Shown: positions 27,342-36,061, numbered from the stretch's first letter. The stretch: 64,000 nt of DNA from Candidatus Reconcilbacillus cellulovorans (GCA_002507565.1 MOXJ01000001.1:202708-266707); one strand, 5' to 3'. Notes: generated from the letters alone by a model not told the origin. Translations and numbers: made by a program.

Positions 27342-28514
27342 ATGCGCCATTCGGACCAAAAACGAAGCAAACGCGGCGCCTCCGCGCGGGCGGCGATCGA
27401 TTTTCCGCTGTTTCTGACGACCGTACTGTTGGTCGGGTTCGGACTCGTCATGGTGTTCAGCGCCAGCTCGATGACGAGCTGGCGTGCAGACGCGCCGTCG
27501 GCGGCAGGCGTCGTTTCGGAAACGTTCGACCCGTGGTATTACACAAAACGGCAGGCTGCTTTCGCGCTCGGCGGGCTCGTTTGCATGTTCGCCGCCATGT
27601 CGGTTCCATACCGGGCGTTTCGGAAGCTGTACATTCCGTTTTTTGTCGCTATGATCCCGCTTCTTGCGGCGACGCCGTTCGTCGCTGAAGACCGCAACGG
27701 CGCGCGCAGTTGGATTCCGGTCGGTCCGTTCACCCTGCAGCCGTCGGAATTCGCCAAACTGGCGCTTATCCTTTATCTCGCGTCGGTCATCAGCAAAAAA
27801 GGCGACGGTATCCGCGACTTGCGCAAAGGATTTCTCCCCGTCGCGGCGGTCGTCGCCCTGTTTGCAGGACTGATCATGTGCCAGAACGACGTCGGAACGG
27901 CGCTCATCGTCGTGGCGATTGCGGGTGTGATGCTGCTCGTCGGCGGAACGTCGTGGAAACATCTAGCCGCTTCCGGCATCGTCGCGATGGCCGCGGTGGC
28001 GATTCTCGTGCTCGAAAAACAATACCGGCTCGACCGGATCTTGTCGTTCCTCCATCCTGAACAAGACCGGTTGGGAAGCGGATACCAGCTGCTGCAATCG
28101 CTTTACGCCTTCAGCCACGGCGGCTGGCAAGGCGCCGGACTCGGACAGAGCATTCAGAAATTGTATTATATTCCCGAAGCCCATAACGACTTTATTTTCT
28201 CAATCATCGGCGAAGAATTCGGGTTCGTCGGAACCAGTCTGTTCATCGCCGCCTATGTCTTCTTCGTATGGAGAGGCGTCCTGCTTTCACTGCGCAGTCC
28301 CGACGCCTACGGCATGTTGCTCGGCATCGGGATCATGAGCTGGTTCGCCATCCAGGCCGTCGTCAACATCGGCGGCGTAACCGGCAGCATGCCGCTGACC
28401 GGCGTGACGCTGCCGTTCATCAGTTACGGCGGCTCGTCGCTCGTCGCCTCGATGACGGCGGTCGGCATTGTGCTCGGCATCTCGCGGGAACGCTCGACGG
28501 CAAACGTCACGTGA
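27342..28514 (+). CDS. ftsW: FtsW/RodA/SpoVE-family peptidoglycan glycosyltransferase
   Basis: SEDS-family polymerases link lipid II disaccharides into glycan strands with a partner class B penicillin-binding protein. The 390 residues contain about ten membrane helices. The family motifs are present: GARSWIPVGPFTLQPSEFAKL with its catalytic-loop surroundings, QNDVGTALIV with the key Asp, PEAHNDFIFSIIGEEFG, and the C-terminal PFISYGGSSL. The sequence is nearest FtsW/SpoVE rather than RodA. No partner PBP2b gene is adjacent, so whether it serves division or sporulation is open. It converges on the Asp23 gene with an eight-base overlap. Confidence 0.9.
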   Translation: MRHSDQKRSKRGASARAAIDFPLFLTTVLLVGFGLVMVFSASSMTSWRADAPSAAGVVSETFDPWYYTKRQAAFALGGLVCMFAAMSVPYRAFRKLYIPFFVAMIPLLAATPFVAEDRNGARSWIPVGPFTLQPSEFAKLALILYLASVISKKGDGIRDLRKGFLPVAAVVALFAGLIMCQNDVGTALIVVAIAGVMLLVGGTSWKHLAASGIVAMAAVAILVLEKQYRLDRILSFLHPEQDRLGSGYQLLQSLYAFSHGGWQGAGLGQSIQKLYYIPEAHNDFIFSIIGEEFGFVGTSLFIAAYVFFVWRGVLLSLRSPDAYGMLLGIGIMSWFAIQAVVNIGGVTGSMPLTGVTLPFISYGGSSLVASMTAVGIVLGISRERSTANVT

Positions 28515-28890
28515 CCCGCGGATGCTGTTCCTCCTCCGCTTCTTCTTCTTTGTCGCGAAAAGCGACGCCCTCGACTTTCACGTTGACTTCGACCACGCGA
28601 AGCCCCGTCATGTTTTCCACCGCTTCCTTCACCCGCAGCTGAAGGTCGCGGCAGACGTCGTGAATTTTGGAGCCGTAGCGGACAACGACGCGAAGGTGAA
28701 TCTTCGTTTCCGTCTCCCCGACCTCCACGGAGACGCCTTTTTGTACGTTTTTACCGCTCAACCGTTTGGTCCAGCCTTCCGAAATGCCGGCGGACATGCC
28801 GGCGATACCGGGCGTCTCGACCGCCGCCAGACCGGCAATTGTCGCCACGACGTCCTCGGAAATGCGGATGACACCGTTTTGTTCGCTCAT
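28507..28890 (-). CDS. Asp23/Gls24 family envelope stress protein
   Basis: This 127-residue member of the Asp23 family (B. subtilis YloU/YqhY type) is a soluble protein often tied to envelope or lipid homeostasis. The family core runs from GVIRISEDVVATIAGLAA through VSVEVGETETKIHLRVVV to LQLRVKEAVENMTGL. The C-terminal tail is strongly acidic (KEEEAEEEQ). The ATG has AAAGGAGAAG eight bases upstream. It lies downstream of the SDR gene on the same strand reading away from it, and it converges with ftsW. Confidence 0.9.
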   Translation of the reverse strand: MSEQNGVIRISEDVVATIAGLAAVETPGIAGMSAGISEGWTKRLSGKNVQKGVSVEVGETETKIHLRVVVRYGSKIHDVCRDLQLRVKEAVENMTGLRVVEVNVKVEGVAFRDKEEEAEEEQHPRVT

Positions 28891-28947
28891 GTTGCTAGCT
28901 TCTCCTTTCTCCAGATTTTCGGAGGGCGCCACGCCCGTCGGCCTAAC

Positions 28948-29733
28948 CTACATCGCCTTGACCATGCCGCCGTCGACGTAAAACAGCGACCCCGTTACAT
29001 AAGTATTCGCCGGCGACAGTAAAAAGGCGGCAAGACGCGCCAGCTCCTCGGGCTCCCCGTACCGGCCGAGCGGAATTTGCGCTTCGATCGCCGCGCGGAC
29101 TTCCGCCACCGATTTTCCTTCCTCGCGCGCCTGGAGCCGGTCGAGCTCTTCCGTCCGGTCGGTCCGGATGCGCCCGGGGCAAATCGTGTTGACGAGGATA
29201 CCGTCTTTTCCCCATTCGATCGATAGCGTCTTCATCACGGCGGCGACCGCCGAACGCATCGCATTGGACAGCACCAGGCGCGGAATCGGCATTTTGACCG
29301 ACGTCGATGCAACGGCGACGATCCGACCGCCGCCGTCGCGCATAAGCGGATAGACGCTCCGTGTCAACCGCACGACGCTCATCACGTTGATCCGAAAAGC
29401 CGCCTCCCACTCTTCGTCCGAGAGCGTCAGAAACGATCCGCCGGGCGGTCCTCCGGCGTTGCACACCAGAGCATCGATTCGTCCCCACCGCCGCGCCGCC
29501 TCGCCGACCAAGCCCTCGATATCGTCCCGGCGGCCGACGTCGGCGGCGACCGCCCAGGCGTCGACACCGTAGGTTTCGCGCAGACGGCGGGCCGTTTCAT
29601 ACACAGCCGCTTGGTTTCGGCCGCAAAGGCCGACGTCCGCCCCCTCCCGCGCCAGCGCTTCGGCGATCGCCCGTCCGATCCCCCGACTGGAGGCGGTTAC
29701 CAAAGCCTTTCGGCCTTTTAAGCCCAGATCCAT
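28948..29733 (-). CDS. SDR-family oxidoreductase with altered catalytic YxxxK
   Basis: This 261-residue short-chain dehydrogenase/reductase fold has the cofactor loop TASSRGIGRA (about 13-22) and CNAGG (91-95). By position the catalytic Tyr and Lys (YxxxK) are Ser156 and Arg160 (SNAMR), although the upstream Ser of VASTS is present. Similar divergent SDRs annotated as 3-oxoacyl-ACP reductases occur in Bacillales. The loss of Tyr suggests a different reaction or a non-catalytic role. It is alone between the Asp23 and antiporter genes, so context does not give a substrate. Confidence 0.85.
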   Translation of the reverse strand: MDLGLKGRKALVTASSRGIGRAIAEALAREGADVGLCGRNQAAVYETARRLRETYGVDAWAVAADVGRRDDIEGLVGEAARRWGRIDALVCNAGGPPGGSFLTLSDEEWEAAFRINVMSVVRLTRSVYPLMRDGGGRIVAVASTSVKMPIPRLVLSNAMRSAVAAVMKTLSIEWGKDGILVNTICPGRIRTDRTEELDRLQAREEGKSVAEVRAAIEAQIPLGRYGEPEELARLAAFLLSPANTYVTGSLFYVDGGMVKAM

Positions 29734-29772
29734 GCGCGACGCTCCTTCCTTTCCCGAAAAGATTGGACGCGA

Positions 29773-29801
29773 TTGACATTTCCACGCGCAGCGTCTAAGG
29801 T
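29773..29801 (+). promoter_or_regulatory. Sigma-A promoter for the Ca2+/H+ antiporter
   Basis: TTGACA (29773-29778, full consensus) and TAAGGT (29796-29801) are 17 bases apart, just upstream of GGAGGGATG and the TTG start. Confidence 0.65.
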
Positions 29802-29821
29802 AAAAGACGGAGGGATGGACG

Positions 29822-30871
29822 TTGAGCCGGAAATTCGCTGTCTCGCTTGTCGCGACCTTCGCCGCAGCCGCCGTCGGCCATTACACGCACGCCGATGCAG
29901 CCGTCCGATTTGCGCTTGCCTGCATCGCCGTCTTGTTCGCCGCCGCGTTTCTCGGGCGCGCGACGGAAAGCGTCGCCGTCTATGCCGGCCAGCGCGTCGG
30001 CGGCTTTTTGAACGCGACGTTCGGCAATGCGGCCGAGCTGATCATCGCCTTGTTTCTCGTCAAAAGCGGATTCCATTCGGTCGTCAAAGCCAGCCTGACG
30101 GGGTCGGTCATCGGCAACCTGCTGCTCGTCCTCGGGCTGAGCGTATTGCTCGGCGGCCTCAGACACCGCGTGCAGCGATTTAACCCTGTCCTGGCCGGAC
30201 ATACCGTTTCGCTCATGATGCTCGCATTGCTTTGTCTGCTGTTGCCCGCATTTTTCGCCGACAGACTGGCCGCACGCGAACAGGCGGTGTTTAGTCTCGT
30301 CGTCGCCGCCGTCATGCTTGCGGCTTACGTCTGTTGGCTTTGGTTTTCAATGGTGACTCACCAGAAAGAATTAGAAGAACAAACGGAATCGGCCGATCAC
30401 GGACACACGGCGCCCTGGTCCAAAACGCAATCCATCGTCTTCCTGCTCGCCGCGACCGGCATGATCGCGTTCATCAGCGAATGGCTCGTCAACGCCCTGG
30501 AAACGTTCACCGAGCGTTTCGGCCTGTCCGAATTATTCGTCGGCGCCTTCCTGATCGCTATCGTCGGCAACGCAGCCGAACACAGCGCTGCGGTTTGGCT
30601 TGCCATGAAAAATAAGCTCGGCGCCGCCGTCGAAATCGCGATCGGCAGCTCGCTTCAGATCGCTCTTTTCGTCTCGCCCGTTCTCGTCTTCGCCAGCTTT
30701 CTGTTCGGCCGGCCGATGGACTTAATCTTTGATCCGGCCGAACTGACAGCGATCGGCGTCGCCGTCTTCATCGCGGCCTCGGTCGCGCGCGACGGGCGAA
30801 CCGACTGGTTCGAGGGAGTCCTGCTGCTTGCGCTGTACGTCGCACTTGGCACGGCCTTCTTCTTCCTGTAA
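29822..30871 (+). CDS. Ca2+/H+ antiporter (CaCA family, Cax/ChaA type)
   Basis: This 349-residue membrane protein exchanges Ca2+ (or Na+) for protons. It has about eleven helices in two homologous halves. Each half carries the Cax alpha-repeat: FGNAAELIIALFLVKSG in the first (about 63-79) and VGNAAEHSAAVWLA in the second (about 247-260), with the central acidic Glu of each. A His/Asp-rich loop joins the halves (EEQTESADHGH). It resembles B. subtilis YfkE/ChaA. The start is TTG, supported by GGAGGGATG. With the Ca2+-type ATPase at 16.3-19.0 kb, the window has two calcium exporters. Confidence 0.93.
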   Translation: MSRKFAVSLVATFAAAAVGHYTHADAAVRFALACIAVLFAAAFLGRATESVAVYAGQRVGGFLNATFGNAAELIIALFLVKSGFHSVVKASLTGSVIGNLLLVLGLSVLLGGLRHRVQRFNPVLAGHTVSLMMLALLCLLLPAFFADRLAAREQAVFSLVVAAVMLAAYVCWLWFSMVTHQKELEEQTESADHGHTAPWSKTQSIVFLLAATGMIAFISEWLVNALETFTERFGLSELFVGAFLIAIVGNAAEHSAAVWLAMKNKLGAAVEIAIGSSLQIALFVSPVLVFASFLFGRPMDLIFDPAELTAIGVAVFIAASVARDGRTDWFEGVLLLALYVALGTAFFFL

Positions 30872-30944
30872 GGCCGCAACAGGCGCGACAACCACCATCT
30901 GCCGCCCGGCCGCCGACGAAAACGGGCGACGAAAATTTGCAGAA

Positions 30945-30977
30945 CAAAAAAGAGTAGACGGACCGTCCGCTACTCTT
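30945..30977 (-). terminator. Rho-independent terminator at the ylaN stop
   Basis: The stem AAGAGTAG...CTACTCTT with an inner CGGAC/GTCCG pairing overlaps the ylaN stop codon. On the minus strand it is followed by six T and TG TT. It can also fold on the plus strand after the antiporter gene, but the T tract there is weaker. Confidence 0.75.
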
Positions 30978-31272
30978 CTTTCGCCATGGCGTCCAGCGCC
31001 TCGTAAAGTTCCGCCAGTTTCCGCTCGAGCTGACTGAGGATCGCCTTGCCCTCCGATTCTTCGACGAGCCCCGACCGAATGGCGAAATCGACCGCCCGGG
31101 AAAACCCGTACATCTGCGTGTCCAGCACTTCCTCGTAAAGCGGACACCGGCGGTTCGTCAACGTCTCCATCTGCACCTGGATGAGCTTGACGATTTTATC
31201 GGCGTCTTCATGCAGAATGCGTAACGCCCGCTGTTGCAGCGAAAGTATCGTCTCCGACGACGAAGTCACCAT
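30970..31272 (-). CDS. ylaN: YlaN family protein
   Basis: YlaN is a small essential-under-iron-limitation protein in Firmicutes. It binds iron and modulates Fur in B. subtilis and Staphylococcus. The 100-residue helical product carries the core ADKIVKLIQVQMETLTNRRC and PLYEEVLDTQMYGFSR, which is highly conserved in the family. The length is typical (about 90-100). It is a single gene with its own terminator. No Fur gene is in the window. Confidence 0.93.
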   Translation of the reverse strand: MVTSSSETILSLQQRALRILHEDADKIVKLIQVQMETLTNRRCPLYEEVLDTQMYGFSRAVDFAIRSGLVEESEGKAILSQLERKLAELYEALDAMAKEE

Positions 31273-31413
31273 CCGAGTTCCCCCTTGCCGCCAGGCCCGT
31301 TCTCCGTCAGCCGCGGCGAGCGCCGTATAGCTTTATATTAGACGAAACGGACGCGACGCACAACCGCGGCCGGCGGTTTCGCCGACCGGACGCAGGGAAC
31401 CGAGCCGCGGCGC

Positions 31414-31659
31414 CTATTCGACCACGCGGACGCGCAACCCGTGCTTTTCGAACACGGCCGCCATCGCCTGTTTCGCCTCGTCGGCGTCCGGACCGTGGAT
31501 GTGCAGGTCGTATGTCCCGGTGTCGAGAAGCGTCGTATAAAGCCCGAGAATGCTTTTGACATCGATGAACTTGTTCTCGTATTGCAATACGATCGAAGAC
31601 CGGAACCGGCTTGCGGTTCGGGCGATCTCGACGATCGCCTCGCTGCCCGAACTCGGCAT
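31414..31659 (-). CDS. HPr-like protein lacking both phosphorylation sites
   Basis: This 81-residue protein matches the HPr fold from its first helix on. TASRFRSSIVLQYENKFIDVKS aligns with the HPr region after the active-site loop, and the last strand/helix AKQAMAAVFEKHG is normal. The first strand and the GIHARP motif with His15 are missing, and the residue at the Ser46 position is Thr42 (KSILGLYT). It therefore cannot be a PTS phosphocarrier. It may be a regulator in the sense of Crh (which lacks His15 but keeps Ser46) or bind a partner without phosphorylation. GGGAGGGGACGAAG precedes the ATG. It follows the aminopeptidase gene on the same strand, 89 bases away. Confidence 0.8.
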   Translation of the reverse strand: MPSSGSEAIVEIARTASRFRSSIVLQYENKFIDVKSILGLYTTLLDTGTYDLHIHGPDADEAKQAMAAVFEKHGLRVRVVE

Positions 31660-31748
31660 CTTCGTCCCCTCCCGCCTTTTTTCCTCAGGAACTCCCCGAT
31701 TTCCATCATATCGCATTCCGCGGCAACACCGCAAGCGGCGCGGCAAAA

Positions 31749-32864
31749 TCAGCGCAAATGTTCCGGATTGAGCCCTTCCAGAGCGGGATGGACAAACCGC
31801 CCGTCCTTGCGGATAAGAACGCCGTCGAAATAAATTTCTCCGCCGCCGTACTCCGGCCGCTGGATGAGCACAAGATCCCAATGGATGGCGGAACGATTGC
31901 CGTTGTCGGCCTCCTCGTACGCCTGGCCCGGCGTTAAATGAAGGCTACCGGAAATTTTTTCGTCGAAAAGAATATCTTTCATTGGATGCAAAATATATGG
32001 ATTGAGCCCTAGGCTGAATTCGCCGATGTAGCGCGCGCCTTCGTCCGTGTCGAGAATTTCGTTCAACCGCCGCGAATCGTTCGCGGTCGCCTCGACGATT
32101 TTGCCGTTTTCGAATCGGAATCGCACCTGCTCAAACGTCACGCCGTTATAGACACTCGGCACGTTGAACCGAATGACGCCGTTGACCGAGTCGCGCACGG
32201 GAGCCGTGAACACTTCGCCGTCGGGGATGTTGCGGTGTCCGCTGCATTTCTGGACGCCGATCCCGCGGATCGAAAATGTCAAATCGGTATCCGGCCCGAC
32301 GATGCGTACCTCGTCCGTCCGCGACATCAACTCGTACAGCGGGTCCATCGCCTTGTCCATCCGCGCGTAGTCGAGGTTGCATACGTCGAAATAAAAATCC
32401 TCGAACGCATCAGTACTCATGTTGGCCAACTGGGCCATCGACGCATTCGGATAGCGCAGAACGACCCATTTGGTTTTTTTGACGCGCTGCTCGAGATGAA
32501 CCGGTTTGCGGTAATAAAGATCGTAAATCCGCTGTTTCTCCGCCGGCACGTCGGCCAGTTCGTTGACGTTTTCGCCGGCTCGGACCGCGATGTACGCCTG
32601 CATGTTTTCCATTCGCACCAGGTCCATTTTCGCCCACTGTTCAGCGTGTTCTTCCGACAGGCCGAACAACAGCGAACGCATGACGGACGGATCCGACAGC
32701 TGGACGAACGGCCTCCCCCCGCGGGCGTAGACTTCCTCGATAAGACATTTGACCAGCTCGCGTTCCGAGCCGATCATCTCGATCAGGACGTTTTCGCCCG
32801 ATTGAACGTCGACAGAATAGCCGACAAGGTTTTGGGCCAATCTAACAAGTCTTGGGTCTCTCAT
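31749..32864 (-). CDS. M29-family aminopeptidase (AmpS/PepS type)
   Basis: This cytoplasmic metallo-aminopeptidase removes N-terminal residues from peptides and usually binds Co2+ or Zn2+. The 371 residues contain the M29 signatures: the glutamate/aspartate residues in GARYIGEFSLGLNP, the DEKISGSLHLTPGQAYEE segment and the metal-site stretch AIHWDLVLIQ near the C terminus. The N-terminal part VRLAQNLVGYSVDVQSGENVLIE is also conserved in the family. The product is slightly shorter than AmpS (about 410). It is separated from the GGDEF gene by 42 bases, with a possible ribosome-binding AAGGAGAATAG before its ATG. Confidence 0.92.
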   Translation of the reverse strand: MRDPRLVRLAQNLVGYSVDVQSGENVLIEMIGSERELVKCLIEEVYARGGRPFVQLSDPSVMRSLLFGLSEEHAEQWAKMDLVRMENMQAYIAVRAGENVNELADVPAEKQRIYDLYYRKPVHLEQRVKKTKWVVLRYPNASMAQLANMSTDAFEDFYFDVCNLDYARMDKAMDPLYELMSRTDEVRIVGPDTDLTFSIRGIGVQKCSGHRNIPDGEVFTAPVRDSVNGVIRFNVPSVYNGVTFEQVRFRFENGKIVEATANDSRRLNEILDTDEGARYIGEFSLGLNPYILHPMKDILFDEKISGSLHLTPGQAYEEADNGNRSAIHWDLVLIQRPEYGGGEIYFDGVLIRKDGRFVHPALEGLNPEHLR

Positions 32865-32906
32865 ATCTATTCTCCTTTCTTAGGTTATTTCTGTAATTTT
32901 TCGTCC

Positions 32907-34829
32907 TTATTTTGGAGGAAAATCCTCCAGACTGTCGACCAACGTTTTGTTTTTCCCTGACCCCTTGGCCCGATATAAAGCGGTGTCCGCCCGCTGAAAC
33001 AGTGTATCGAGGGACGACTGTCCGCTTTCCCACGACCATTCGGCGACCCCGCAGGAAATGGTGACTTTCGGCCACGTTTCGGTTTCCACCGTTTTGCGAA
33101 TCCTTTCCGCGATGCGAACGGCAGCGTCAAGGCGCACCTGCGGGAAATAAACAGCCAGCTCCTCGCCGCCCCAACGCACCGGAATGTCCGTATCCCGAAC
33201 GCTGGCGCGGATGATCCGGCTGATCTGGATGAGCACCCGATCGCCGACCTGATGGCCGTAGGTATCGTTGATGCGCTTGAAATCGTCGACGTCGATGAGA
33301 AGCAGCGCGCCGCAAAAATCTTTCCGGAACAAATGTTCGATCTGTTCGTCGAGGTAACGGCGGACGTACAACCCCGTCAAATGGTCGGTGATCGCCATCC
33401 GTCTCATTTCCGCGTGCAAAAACGCATTGGCCATCGCAAGCCCGATATGGCTGGATAACATCTGCAACAAACGGAAATTATCGTAAGAAAAAAAGTTTGG
33501 CCTGCGATGAGCGACCAAAATCGCGCCAAGCACTTCGTTGCCGGTCAAAATCGGCGACGCGATCAGCGAGCGGGCCCCCGTCTGTTCCATCAGCTCGGAC
33601 GGCACTTGCGGGTTTTGCAGATAGTCCGAAACGATCAGCGGCTCTTTCGTCCGGAACACGATGCCGGAAAACCCGTAATCGACCGGATACGTGCTGTACA
33701 GTATGGACGGCAGGTTGGTCGCCTGCACGACCATGCGTTCTTTTTCCTTGTCGTATTCGACGATGCACGCGTATTCCGCGCCGAAAATGCGCACCAATTC
33801 CTCCGTGGCGAGCCGGTAGACGTCGGACAACTTCAGGCTTCGGTTGAGCTGCTTCGTGATCTCGTTGATCAGCCGCAATTCGTGGATCAGCATGTTGGAC
33901 TGTTCGTACAGCCGGCCGTTCTCGAACGCGGCCCCCGCCATCTCGGCAAGCCGCGTAATCCAGACGACTTCATCCTTCGTCGGATCCTCCGGCATGGTCA
34001 GTTTCACGACGCCGTATGTTCCCTGCCGACCTTGCAGCGGCGCCGCCACGAACACGCGGCCGTCGCCAGCGTCAGCCGGAGCGGTCCGCCATACGAGCGT
34101 CGTTCCGTTCATGAACGCCTGGGCGCACGGATTGTCCGCCATGGTCTGCAAATCGAGCTGCCGAACCGGAAGTTCCGTTTCTCGTTCTTGCGACATCCAA
34201 AGCTCCACGTCGAGGACGGGAAACAATTTGCGGAACCAGTCGAGCGTCTCGCCCAACACGGAGTCGACGTCGATCTTCGTCAAAAGCCGGGTCACCGCCT
34301 CGAACAGTTGGATGCGTTTCTGCGCTTCCCGGCGTTCGGCCTCTTCCAATAAACACGCTTCCAGTGCAAACGCAAGCGGCCTGATCGCTTCGCGGACGAC
34401 GTTCGCCTGATGCCGTCGTCCCGCGAACACGAGCACGACGGGATGTTCGAACAGCGGCTGATCCAGCGCAAGGGCAACAGCGAAGACGCCCTCTTCCTCG
34501 CCTTCCGCGTTTCCGTCCGCCGAAACGGCGACAAGATCCGGGACGTCCTCCTTCCGGTCCTTGCTATCGGAAATCGCCTTACTCGCCAAAGCGGCAAGCC
34601 GCGCTGGATCGGAGCCGATCCAATGAGCCGTGCGGGCGTCATCGTACGACCACGTCGCCAGCACTTCCCCTTCCGGCCCGATCAGCAACCAGCATCCCGA
34701 CAGGATAGGAAACCATCGGCGAAGGCGGGAACACCACACCTCGAACCCGACGGACGCCCTGTCGCTTTTCGTCCGGGAACGGCCGTGCCGCCGTCTTGGC
34801 TCGTCTCGTCCGCCTTCGGCTCTCCTCAC
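32907..34829 (-). CDS. GAF-GGDEF protein, probable diguanylate cyclase
   Basis: This 640-residue soluble signalling protein has an N-terminal region of about 160 residues without a clear family, two GAF-like sensor regions (about 150-300 and 310-460) and a C-terminal GGDEF domain (about 475-630). The active site is GGEEL (554-558), a variant found in active cyclases. The inhibitory site RxxD (545-548, RDTD) lies five residues before it, so product inhibition by c-di-GMP is expected. The LIDVDDFKRINDTYGHQVGD segment for metal and GTP binding is intact. No transmembrane segment is obvious. The GTG start has AAGGAGGT seven bases upstream. It lies divergent to rpsD. Confidence 0.93.
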   Translation of the reverse strand: MRRAEGGRDEPRRRHGRSRTKSDRASVGFEVWCSRLRRWFPILSGCWLLIGPEGEVLATWSYDDARTAHWIGSDPARLAALASKAISDSKDRKEDVPDLVAVSADGNAEGEEEGVFAVALALDQPLFEHPVVLVFAGRRHQANVVREAIRPLAFALEACLLEEAERREAQKRIQLFEAVTRLLTKIDVDSVLGETLDWFRKLFPVLDVELWMSQERETELPVRQLDLQTMADNPCAQAFMNGTTLVWRTAPADAGDGRVFVAAPLQGRQGTYGVVKLTMPEDPTKDEVVWITRLAEMAGAAFENGRLYEQSNMLIHELRLINEITKQLNRSLKLSDVYRLATEELVRIFGAEYACIVEYDKEKERMVVQATNLPSILYSTYPVDYGFSGIVFRTKEPLIVSDYLQNPQVPSELMEQTGARSLIASPILTGNEVLGAILVAHRRPNFFSYDNFRLLQMLSSHIGLAMANAFLHAEMRRMAITDHLTGLYVRRYLDEQIEHLFRKDFCGALLLIDVDDFKRINDTYGHQVGDRVLIQISRIIRASVRDTDIPVRWGGEELAVYFPQVRLDAAVRIAERIRKTVETETWPKVTISCGVAEWSWESGQSSLDTLFQRADTALYRAKGSGKNKTLVDSLEDFPPK

Positions 34830-34944
34830 TCCGAAAACCTCCTTCCTGCTGACGACAGGCCGTTTTCCGGCGCGACGGGCGACAGCGCGCGAACGGCCCC
34901 TCCCGCTACGGATACGAAGTTAAATATACATGCTTTTCGAAGGC

Positions 34945-34974
34945 TTGACAACGGAAGAACCCCTCTCTTATAAT
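34945..34974 (+). promoter_or_regulatory. Strong sigma-A promoter for rpsD
   Basis: Consensus TTGACA (34945-34950) and TATAAT (34969-34974) are 18 bases apart. The predicted leader before the rpsD start is only about 40 bases. It has a ribosome-binding AAAGGGG. Confidence 0.9.
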
Positions 34975-35020
34975 ACATCGTTGTGCCGTCAAATTCATCG
35001 AAAAAGGGGTTCACGGATAC

Positions 35021-35623
35021 ATGGCTCGTTACTTAGGTCCGAAATTCAAACTAAGTCGGCGGCTCGGCATCTCCCTGAGCGGAACAGGCAAGGAACTGCG
35101 TAAACGTCCTTATCCTCCGGGTCAGCACGGACCGGGCCAACGCCGCAAACTGAGCGGTTACGGCGCACAATTGCTGGAAAAGCAGAAGCTTCGGCATCTG
35201 TACGGACTGAGCGAGCGTCAGTTCCGCAACCTGTTCGACAAAGCGAGCAAAATGAAAGGGATTGTGGGAGAAAACTTCCTCCAGCTGTTGGAAAGCCGCT
35301 TGGACAATCTGGTGTACCGGCTCGGGTTCGCCAAAACGCGCGCGGCGGCGCGTCAGCTCGTCACGCACGGCCACGTCACTGTCAACGGCCGGAAGGTAGA
35401 TATTCCGTCGTACCTGGTGTCGCCGGGTGACGTGATCGGTCTTCGCGAGCGCAGCCGCAACCTGCAAGTCGTGAAGGAAGCGCTCGAACAGCGCGGACGC
35501 CTGCCGGCTTATCTGGAATGGAACGATCAGACGATGGAAGGTAAATACGTCCGCTTGCCGGATCGTTCCGAGCTGACCGACCAGATCGACGAAAAGCAAG
35601 TCGTCGAATTTTACAGCCGCTAA
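35021..35623 (+). CDS. rpsD: 30S ribosomal protein S4
   Basis: S4 binds the 5' domain of 16S rRNA early in 30S assembly and takes part in decoding accuracy. The 200-residue protein starts [16 protein letters not shown], has the S4 RNA-binding domain at about 92-155 ([31 protein letters not shown]) and the usual C-terminal tail. It has no cysteines, so it is the zinc-free (C-) form. As in other Bacillales, rpsD is a single-gene unit outside the main ribosomal operons. It lies near tyrS, another known B. subtilis arrangement. Confidence 0.97.
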   Translation: MARYLGPKFKLSRRLGISLSGTGKELRKRPYPPGQHGPGQRRKLSGYGAQLLEKQKLRHLYGLSERQFRNLFDKASKMKGIVGENFLQLLESRLDNLVYRLGFAKTRAAARQLVTHGHVTVNGRKVDIPSYLVSPGDVIGLRERSRNLQVVKEALEQRGRLPAYLEWNDQTMEGKYVRLPDRSELTDQIDEKQVVEFYSR

Positions 35624-35629
35624 AAGCGT

Positions 35630-35684
35630 GCGGACGCGTTTTTTCGGTTTCCGAATTCCCTCGCGTCCGCCGCTTCGTTTTTTT
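35630..35684. terminator. Bidirectional terminator region between rpsD and the cupin gene
   Basis: A 9-bp inverted repeat GCGGACGCG (35630-35638) / CGCGTCCGC (35662-35670) encloses T6 and a small CGG/CCG hairpin. It is followed on the plus strand by a T7 tract at 35678-35684. A shorter stem GCGT/ACGC followed directly by T6 (35626-35645) also lies here. The inverted repeat can fold on the minus strand after the cupin gene. rpsD and the cupin gene converge on it. Confidence 0.6.
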
Positions 35685-35698
35685 CGGCACCGTTTCGT

Positions 35699-36019
35699 TC
35701 AACAGTGTCCGAGCAAGTCTTCCCGCACCGGCGCAAACGTGTCGAGCAGCACGCCCGCCGACAGCGCACGGACGCCGTGCGTCGCCCCGGAGGGGATGTA
35801 CAGACTGTCGCCCTTACGGACGACGAGCGTGCGGCCGTCGACACGAAATTCAAATTCGCCTTCCAGTACATACGTCAGCTGTTCCTGTGGATGGGCGTGT
35901 TCGGCGCCGACCGCTCCTTCGGCGAACTCCACCACCATATTCATGACGCCGCGACCGACAGACAAAATTTTACGGCGGACGCCCGGACCGGCGTCCACCC
36001 ATTCCCCGAGGTTTCCCAT
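35699..36019 (-). CDS. Small cupin-domain protein
   Basis: This 106-residue single-domain cupin has the metal-binding motif 1 HAHPQEQLTYVLEGEFEF (two His and a Glu) and a motif 2 that ends in GDSLYIPSGATHGV with its His. It resembles the many small cupins that bind metal and act as isomerases, dioxygenases or sensors. The substrate cannot be said. It is transcribed alone or after tyrS, 42 bases away. Confidence 0.85.
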   Translation of the reverse strand: MGNLGEWVDAGPGVRRKILSVGRGVMNMVVEFAEGAVGAEHAHPQEQLTYVLEGEFEFRVDGRTLVVRKGDSLYIPSGATHGVRALSAGVLLDTFAPVREDLLGHC

Positions 36020-36061
36020 CGCATCTGCCCTCCGTCTTCGGTCTTCACCGCCCGGGCGGCA

